Shown here piece after piece: positions 7,283 through 10,969 of a stretch of 10,969 bases of DNA. The position numbers and the translations under genes are program-made. The number at the start of each line of letters is the position of its first letter. The first letter of the stretch is position 1. The stretch comes from Bacteroidota bacterium. Lineage in GTDB: Bacteria > Bacteroidota > Bacteroidia > NS11-12g > UBA955. The notes beneath the pieces were generated by a model that saw nothing but the letters and a program-made list of their open reading frames with translations, was not told the DNA's origin and searched no databases. The stretch is taken from NCBI GenBank assembly GCA_018969565.1, contig JAGWYC010000046.1:1-10969 (forward strand), in the 5' to 3' direction.

Positions 7283-7317
7283 TATATATTCCCCTTGATT
7301 ATATATTCATACTTGAT
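7283..7317. repeat. Two imperfect ~17-bp tandem repeats upstream of lipoprotein promoter
   Basis: Unit 1 (7283-7299) and unit 2 (7300-7317) both begin TATATATTC and end CTTGAT, differing in the middle by substitutions and one inserted base. The second runs into the 8-bp palindrome TTGATCAA (7313-7320). They lie 10-45 bases upstream of the predicted -33 element and just after the HIT gene stop, so they could be a regulator site or an AT-rich upstream element. No intrinsic terminator for the HIT gene was seen. Confidence 0.6.
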
Positions 7318-7333
7318 CAAAAGCAGGCCAATA

Positions 7334-7705
7334 CTATGCCTGGTAATACCCCTTCCCGGCCACTGCGTGCCGCACGCCGCCGCGCGGGTCGTCCATATCT
7401 CCGGCATACCGCGGTATCACATGACAGTGGAAGTGCATCACCGTTTGCCCAGCCGCTTCCCCGCAGTTCATGCCGATATTGTACCCGTCCGGTTTATAGC
7501 GTGCTGAGATCAGTTCCTTCGCCTTGTCAATCATGGCCGGCAGGTCCGCCTTTTCCGCTTCCGTTAAATGGAAATAATCCGGGCGCAATGCTTTAGAAAT
7601 AATCAGTATATGGCCTTCTGAAACCGGAAAACGATCGTAAATCAGAAAGAAATACTCCGATTCATACAGATATTCTGCTGCGTTGATATCCAGAAAAACA
7701 CTCAT
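7334..7705 (-). CDS. HIT (histidine triad) family protein
   Basis: A 123-residue cytoplasmic HIT protein. The triad HFHCHV (91-96) lies in GEAAGQTVMHFHCHVIPRY, the classic nucleotide alpha-phosphate binding and catalytic loop. SEGHILIISK (29-38) is the usual upstream strand and turn. A DPRGGVR tail (106-112) is shared with small bacterial HIT proteins. HIT enzymes hydrolyse or transfer nucleotides through a His-AMP intermediate; substrates include Ap4A, AMP-phosphoramidates and, for aprataxin, 5'-adenylated DNA ends. The exact substrate here is unknown. Its ATG (7705) overlaps the stop of the HNH gene as ATGA, so it is probably translated by coupling and works in the same process. All three His residues are intact. 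Confidence 0.93.
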   Translation of the reverse strand: MSVFLDINAAEYLYESEYFFLIYDRFPVSEGHILIISKALRPDYFHLTEAEKADLPAMIDKAKELISARYKPDGYNIGMNCGEAAGQTVMHFHCHVIPRYAGDMDDPRGGVRHAVAGKGYYQA

Positions 7706-8739
7706 ACATGCATGAATTCAAAACCGTTGTTGGCCGCAATGCTCACCAGGGGTTTCACCCGATCGAGGAAGTTCTCGTAGTTGATAGAACTGTCCAGGTC
7801 GGGGAAGATGGAATAATAGTCTTCCAGCAGCGGATGCGCCGGGTGATGTTGCCTCATCACCTCCAGCGACTGCTTTTGCAGCCGATAGAAGGGCTCAAAA
7901 TAAAGCTCCAGCGGTGGCAGTTTGTCGCTCTTTTTACTGTTGAAGGAAGGGCTGGCGGGTATCAGGTTCCAGAGCAGGTCATGCGACACGAAGTTGTAGG
8001 GGATAAAATGCTCCACGGCGTATTCCCCCACATCCAGCGGGGCCTCGGTATAAATGCAGTTGATGGGCTTCAGTTGATGGAATACGAGGTTCCAGTAACT
8101 ACGTTGTTTGCTGAGGCTGTTGCGCTGGGCCGGTTTGATGAGCTTGTTGGGAATATCAGGCACATTGGGATTCTTAGCCTGCAGGTACAGCGCCAGCCGC
8201 CAATAGCAGAAAGAGCGTATCAGGGCGCCGTGTTGCGTAAAATACTGCGCCCACAGCGGTTGTATTTCTATACTTGTAGCGTCCTGGGCATAGGGTGCGC
8301 CGGATTCCGCTTCCTGCGAAGCAACATAAATCTGTGCCCTGCTGCTGCCGGGAAACCAGGGACTTAAAAACCAGTGCGGCACATTATTATTGAAATGCGC
8401 CAAAAAGGCCATGGTTTGTGGATTTTTGGAATCCATCAGGGCCTGCCAGATTTCCTGCCTCGAATCGGAAATGGATATCTGTTCCAGTTTTTGGATTTCA
8501 CGCGCATGCTGCGCCAGTAAATCCTGAGTGCCAAAATTGATATGAAAATAATGCACCGGATACCAGGCATGGCTCACCATCCCGGCAAACAGCGCGCGTT
8601 TTGGGATGCGCGTATGGCCTTGCTCCACCTGATCCAATACCGACAACAGCCAGTAAAATTTATAGGTAGCGGCAGTATTGTTGAAACAGGCCAGCAGCTT
8701 GTGCACCGGCAGTTGCTCGCTCGGGGGAAGCGGGTACAT
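7702..8739 (-). CDS. HNH (H-N-N) endonuclease domain protein coupled to HIT gene
   Basis: This 345-residue soluble protein has no signal peptide or membrane segment. Near the middle-to-C-terminal part it carries a pattern typical of the HNH beta-beta-alpha-metal fold: EYAVEHFIPYNF (Glu243-His244), LLWNLIP (Asn258) and SFNSKKSDKLP (Asn267, Lys269-270, Asp272). His-Asn-Asn is the arrangement of HNH_4-type domains, as in Cas9. The long N-terminal region is not one I can name; recognisable parts are FNNTAATYKFYW (19-30), AWYPVHYFHINFGTQD (58-73) and a PNVPDIPNKL...QRSYWN stretch (191-217) just before the nuclease. The N-terminal part could recognise a nucleic acid or partner. HNH proteins cut DNA, or less often RNA, with one metal ion. 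The ATG at 8739 has no Shine-Dalgarno. The ATGA overlap with the HIT gene marks a two-gene operon. Repair, defence or nucleic-acid processing are the plausible roles. Confidence 0.8.
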   Translation of the reverse strand: MYPLPPSEQLPVHKLLACFNNTAATYKFYWLLSVLDQVEQGHTRIPKRALFAGMVSHAWYPVHYFHINFGTQDLLAQHAREIQKLEQISISDSRQEIWQALMDSKNPQTMAFLAHFNNNVPHWFLSPWFPGSSRAQIYVASQEAESGAPYAQDATSIEIQPLWAQYFTQHGALIRSFCYWRLALYLQAKNPNVPDIPNKLIKPAQRNSLSKQRSYWNLVFHQLKPINCIYTEAPLDVGEYAVEHFIPYNFVSHDLLWNLIPASPSFNSKKSDKLPPLELYFEPFYRLQKQSLEVMRQHHPAHPLLEDYYSIFPDLDSSINYENFLDRVKPLVSIAANNGFEFMHV

Positions 8740-8744
8740 GGGGG

Positions 8745-8752
8745 TAAATCTA
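8745..8752 (-). promoter_or_regulatory. Weak candidate -7 box of HNH-HIT operon
   Basis: The minus strand reads TAGATTTA, one base from TAnnTTTG, with five C bases between it and the ATG. The placement is the same as at ruvX (box, five bases, ATG). No -33 TTG lies at the right distance. Confidence 0.25.
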
Positions 8753-8755
8753 ATT

Positions 8756-8814
8756 CTTTCAAGTTTGAAGTGGCTTCCGACACCATTTACCCGGGCGCTC
8801 TTTCAACCTTTCAA
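8756..8814. repeat. Three CTTTCAA copies in divergent intergenic region
   Basis: CTTTCAA occurs at 8756-8762, 8800-8806 and 8808-8814 in the 111-bp gap between the divergent HNH and membrane-protein genes. The first lies in an inverted repeat TTCAA-GT-TTGAA (8758-8769), and the third in CCTTT-C-AAAGG (8807-8817). This could be a shared operator for both genes; no known regulator is recognised. Confidence 0.4.
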
Positions 8815-8839
8815 AGGGAAATCCCCCGCAATCATTCCC

Positions 8840-8847
8840 TAACTTCG
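8840..8847 (+). promoter_or_regulatory. Candidate -7 box of small membrane protein gene
   Basis: TAACTTCG is one base from the consensus TAnnTTTG, and only CTT separates it from ATG 8851. If the box spans -11 to -4, transcription would begin on the A of the ATG. It supports 8851 as the real start. Confidence 0.4.
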
Positions 8848-8850
8848 CTT

Positions 8851-9198
8851 ATGCCCCTCGCACAAAGGCTTAAGGCCATTATTCGTATCTGCGGCATCAC
8901 GCTTTTACTCCTGGGTGCACTCGACCCGCTGGAAGGTTCCGTCCTCATCGCATTGGGCGCTATATTCCTGGCATGGGAAGCCGGCCAAACCAAGCGCAAG
9001 GGAAAACGGTTCTATTATTACTGCGCAACGGGCATCATTATCGGCGTGGCCTACCTGTTCTGGATTTCTTCGCTGGGCGGCTTCGGGGGAACTGCTTCAT
9101 GGCGCTCCTGGTGGTGGGGCCTCGGCATCCTGCCTTACCCCATAGGCTGGCTTACGCTCATGGTTCGGCTGCTGATGAGCACCCTGCGAAAGAAGTAA
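8851..9198 (+). CDS. Small four-helix membrane protein, function unknown
   Basis: A 115-residue hydrophobic protein with likely membrane helices near residues 10-24, 26-44, 55-73 and 86-108, basic loops (KRKGKR at 48-53) and a basic end (RKK). An aromatic turn, SWRSWWWG (83-90), precedes the last helix. I do not recognise a family. The frame is open further upstream to 8542, but that part runs opposite the HNH gene; the short start at 8851 begins the hydrophobic protein, follows a -7-like box and leaves a normal divergent gap. It converges with the DUF1566 gene; the 73-bp gap (9199-9271) holds only a distant ATGAAAC/GTTTCAT inverted repeat and no clear terminator. Confidence 0.7.
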   Translation: MPLAQRLKAIIRICGITLLLLGALDPLEGSVLIALGAIFLAWEAGQTKRKGKRFYYYCATGIIIGVAYLFWISSLGGFGGTASWRSWWWGLGILPYPIGWLTLMVRLLMSTLRKK

Positions 9199-9271
9199 AC
9201 ATAGCATATGAAACAGCTTTTTGATACATCCCGGTTTTGAGATTAACGCCTAATGCGCAGTTTCATCTGTC

Positions 9272-10078
9272 TTACAAGTCCCGCACCGGCCTGACGTTTA
9301 AGCGGTAATCCTTAGGGTTGCGAAGGGTGTTCCCGGATTTCATGTGCATGGCCCAGGCAATGCCGGTACTTTCTTCTTTGTCCGTCCAATACCAGGTTTC
9401 GGCGAAGCCGCCCGCGCCTTCTTGATGCAACTGCTTTTGTACAGCCCTAAGTTCGGCCTCGTTGGGCAGGCGCCAGCCATTGCCCATGAAACGACAGGTC
9501 TCCACAGCGCCTTGCCAGTCTGTTGGGCTCAGGTCTTTTTCATACACCTTCAATTTTCGGCCATTCACAGTGACAATCAGGTTGCGCAGGTCGCGATTCT
9601 TCGCCTCCTGCCGAGCCTGTTCGGCTTTAGCGGCGGCTTCTGCGGCGGCGGCCACACGCGCTGCTGAATCCAAGGCAACCTTGGCCAGACGCGCCTTCTT
9701 TTCCGATGGTGTTTCGTAGGCATAGGTGATACCCGAAGAAGCATCGCTGCTGTCCCTGAAGCGCAGGCGCAGCTCCCCGCCCTCCGGGCGCAGGAACAAT
9801 ACCGAATCGCAGGTGTAAGCTGCTGTGCCCAGTTGTACCGAAATGCGCAGCGGAACATTCACCTTGAGTTTCATGGTAACACAGGTTCCGGCAGGAATAG
9901 GCGCCCGGCGGTCGTCAATGCGCACATAATCTACCGGACGGCCGCTCCAGCAAACTTTTACCTCCACCCGCTCCGGGTTCTGACCTATGGGTCCCGATGG
10001 GGATTGATGGGAGGGTTTCACCGACTGCGCCTGAAGGATTGAAGCAGCAGAGAGGCAGAGCAGGAGTAAAAGACGCAT
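9272..10078 (-). CDS. Secreted protein with C-terminal DUF1566-like domain
   Basis: A 268-residue exported protein. Residues 1-18 form a signal peptide (MRLLLLLC...ILQAQ), probably cleaved at the QAQ site. Residues ~35-115 look like beta strands with three Cys (43, 66, 90), perhaps an Ig-like or carbohydrate-binding module, though I cannot name it. Residues ~124-163 are an Ala/Lys/Glu/Arg-rich helix that acts as a stalk or coiled coil. Residues ~168-268 match the DUF1566 (Lcl C-terminal) pattern: W...AVETC, GNGWRLPNEAEL (199-210), TWYWTDKE (228-235), and VRPVRDL at the end. Such domains are common in Bacteroidota surface proteins and are thought to bind ligands; the target is unknown. The ATG at 10078 is chosen for the signal peptide and the exact -7 box upstream; a longer frame to 10159 would bury the signal. 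Confidence 0.8.
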   Translation of the reverse strand: MRLLLLLCLSAASILQAQSVKPSHQSPSGPIGQNPERVEVKVCWSGRPVDYVRIDDRRAPIPAGTCVTMKLKVNVPLRISVQLGTAAYTCDSVLFLRPEGGELRLRFRDSSDASSGITYAYETPSEKKARLAKVALDSAARVAAAAEAAAKAEQARQEAKNRDLRNLIVTVNGRKLKVYEKDLSPTDWQGAVETCRFMGNGWRLPNEAELRAVQKQLHQEGAGGFAETWYWTDKEESTGIAWAMHMKSGNTLRNPKDYRLNVRPVRDL

Positions 10079-10081
10079 GGT

Positions 10082-10089
10082 CAAAAATA
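10082..10089 (-). promoter_or_regulatory. Predicted -7 box of DUF1566 gene
   Basis: The minus strand reads TATTTTTG, an exact match to TAnnTTTG, followed by ACC and the ATG at 10078. The spacing predicts a transcript starting on the ATG itself. The 101-bp gap up to the Fic stop also carries a short inverted repeat GAATC-TGTCT-GATTC (10135-10149). No -33 TTG is seen at 19-21 bases. Confidence 0.45.
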
Positions 10090-10179
10090 GGGCCTGGCCC
10101 ACAGAAATGGGTTTCGGAATTGTTTCCTGCAAGCGAATCTGTCTGATTCCCTGCCTCAAGGCTATACATGGTCCCGAGA

Positions 10180-10969
10180 CTATTCCCGGACCAATGCATA
10201 GTTGGTGCTTCGTCCTCCGGCTGCTTCCTTATACAGGATGCCTTTTTCCATAAGGTCATTGATGTCACGCACGGCAGAGTCTTTTGAGCATTTGGCAATT
10301 TTAGCCCATTTGGAAGTCGTTAATTTTCCTTCAAACCCATCCAGGAGCTTATTTAATAGCTTCCTTTGGCGCTCATTTATTTTCGTATGAATATGTTTTT
10401 GCCAGAATTCAGCTTTAAACAAGACGTTTGCCAGCGTGGATTCTGTGGATTTTAGAGCCTGAATCAGACAATCCAGAAACCAAACAATCCAAGGGCTTAT
10501 ATTTAAATCTCCTTTTTGCGCATGTTCCAATACCTCATAGTATTGTTTCCGCATAGCCAGAATCTGCGCTGACATGCTGTAGCAGCGCTGCGCGCTCTTG
10601 TCTGCCCTTGCCAGCAGCATATCGGTCAATGCTCTGGTAATTCTTCCATTTCCGTCTTCAAAAGGGTGAATGGTTACGAACCAGAAATGCGCCACTGCTG
10701 CCTTGATAACAGGATCCATGTTCTTTTGATTGAACCAAGCTATGAAGCGCTGCATTTCCAGTTCCAATCCGGCGGCATCCGGCGCCTGATAATGAACTAT
10801 TTCTGCACCTATAGCTCCGGAAACAACCTGCATCGGACCTGCACTGTCTTTTCTCCAGGCTCCAACAGTAATCTTGTACATGCCACTTCGCCCGGTCGGA
10901 AATAATGCAGCATGCCAGTCAAACAGCCGCTGATCGTTTAATGGTGCAAAACAGTTCTGCGTGGCGTCC
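10180..10969 (-). CDS. Fic family AMP-transferase (DUF4172-type), N-terminus outside window
   Basis: The frame is open to the window edge and gives 262 residues; the ATG at 10881 is internal, because RLFDWHAALFPTGRSG precedes it in frame and belongs to the family. The Fic motif HPFEDGNGR (bases 10668-10642) holds the catalytic His and the phosphate-binding loop. Fic proteins move AMP, or sometimes other nucleotide parts, from ATP onto Ser/Thr/Tyr of target proteins. The order of blocks (LFPTGRSG, KITVGAWR, GPMQVVSG, Fic core, then YSMSAQI and ISPWIVWFLDCL) matches Fic proteins with an N-terminal DUF4172 domain. The C-terminal ~60 residues look like a winged helix (TTSKWAKIAKCSKDSAVRD), suggesting DNA or protein binding. 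No (S/T)xxxE(G/N) inhibitory helix is seen in the visible part; it may lie in the missing N-terminus. No antitoxin gene is visible downstream. Confidence 0.93.
   Translation of the reverse strand, partial: DATQNCFAPLNDQRLFDWHAALFPTGRSGMYKITVGAWRKDSAGPMQVVSGAIGAEIVHYQAPDAAGLELEMQRFIAWFNQKNMDPVIKAAVAHFWFVTIHPFEDGNGRITRALTDMLLARADKSAQRCYSMSAQILAMRKQYYEVLEHAQKGDLNISPWIVWFLDCLIQALKSTESTLANVLFKAEFWQKHIHTKINERQRKLLNKLLDGFEGKLTTSKWAKIAKCSKDSAVRDINDLMEKGILYKEAAGGRSTNYALVRE

Noticed and set aside
7708..8367. Plus-strand open frame of 219 residues opposite the HNH gene
   Set aside because: It is antisense to the HNH motif region; its translation shows no family features.
7702..8739. HNH gene as a homing endonuclease or group I/II intron product
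   Set aside because: There is no intron, intein or interrupted host gene around it, and it is coupled to a HIT gene.
8542..8850. 103-residue upstream extension of the small membrane protein
   Set aside because: The extension runs opposite the 5' end of the HNH gene, is not hydrophobic, and bypasses a -7-like box just before ATG 8851.
10079..10159. 27-residue upstream extension of the DUF1566 protein
   Set aside because: It would bury a clear signal peptide and overlaps an exact -7 box.
10170..10192. GGTCC/GGACC inverted repeat at the Fic stop considered as a terminator
   Set aside because: The stem is only 5 bp with a 13-base loop and no T-tract.
7334..10969. Idea that the HIT enzyme reverses AMP transfer by the Fic protein
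   Set aside because: The two genes are over 2 kb apart in separate transcription units with unrelated genes between them, and the known Fic-reversing enzymes are not HIT proteins.

Overview
The window looks like a chromosomal segment from a Bacteroidota bacterium. The signs are: no purine-rich Shine-Dalgarno tracts before the starts, several matches to the Bacteroidota -7 promoter box TAnnTTTG, and typical Bacteroidota protein versions (short-STAS SulP transporter, ABC-F with a C-terminal coiled coil, UbiA homologue beside def and ruvX, DUF1566-type secreted protein). Base composition is moderate and I saw no abrupt shift, insertion sequence, tRNA, rRNA or CRISPR array. The exact family cannot be settled from this sequence. 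Genes are densely packed; no stretch over about 190 bases lacks a gene.

Layout: (1) The 3' part of a SulP anion transporter runs on the plus strand (1-1173). It converges on a minus-strand block through a strong hairpin that contains the end of the ABC-F gene. (2) Minus-strand housekeeping block 5059 to 1205: ruvX, def, a UbiA-family prenyltransferase and an ABC-F ATPase. The first three overlap by 4 nt at each junction (ATGA, then TTGA), so they are probably translationally coupled. A six-copy 7-bp tandem repeat abuts the predicted ruvX promoter. (3) Minus-strand pair 7215 to 5246: a small lipoprotein and an FAD-linked oxidase of the VAO/aldonolactone oxidase type, with a recognisable promoter before the lipoprotein. 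(4) Minus-strand pair 8739 to 7334: an uncommon HNH (H-N-N) nuclease-like protein and a HIT nucleotide hydrolase/transferase, overlapping by ATGA. (5) Plus strand 8851-9198: a 115-residue membrane protein, divergent from the HNH gene. (6) Minus strand: a secreted DUF1566-like protein (10078 to 9272) and a Fic-family AMP-transferase cut by the window end (10969 to 10180).

The best candidate for something undescribed is the HNH-HIT pair: a divergent nuclease-like protein coupled to a HIT enzyme, which suggests a small nucleic-acid processing, repair or defence module. The second theme is promoter placement. In front of ruvX, the DUF1566 gene, the membrane gene and possibly the HNH gene, -7 boxes lie only 3-5 nt before the start codon, which predicts leaderless or nearly leaderless mRNAs.
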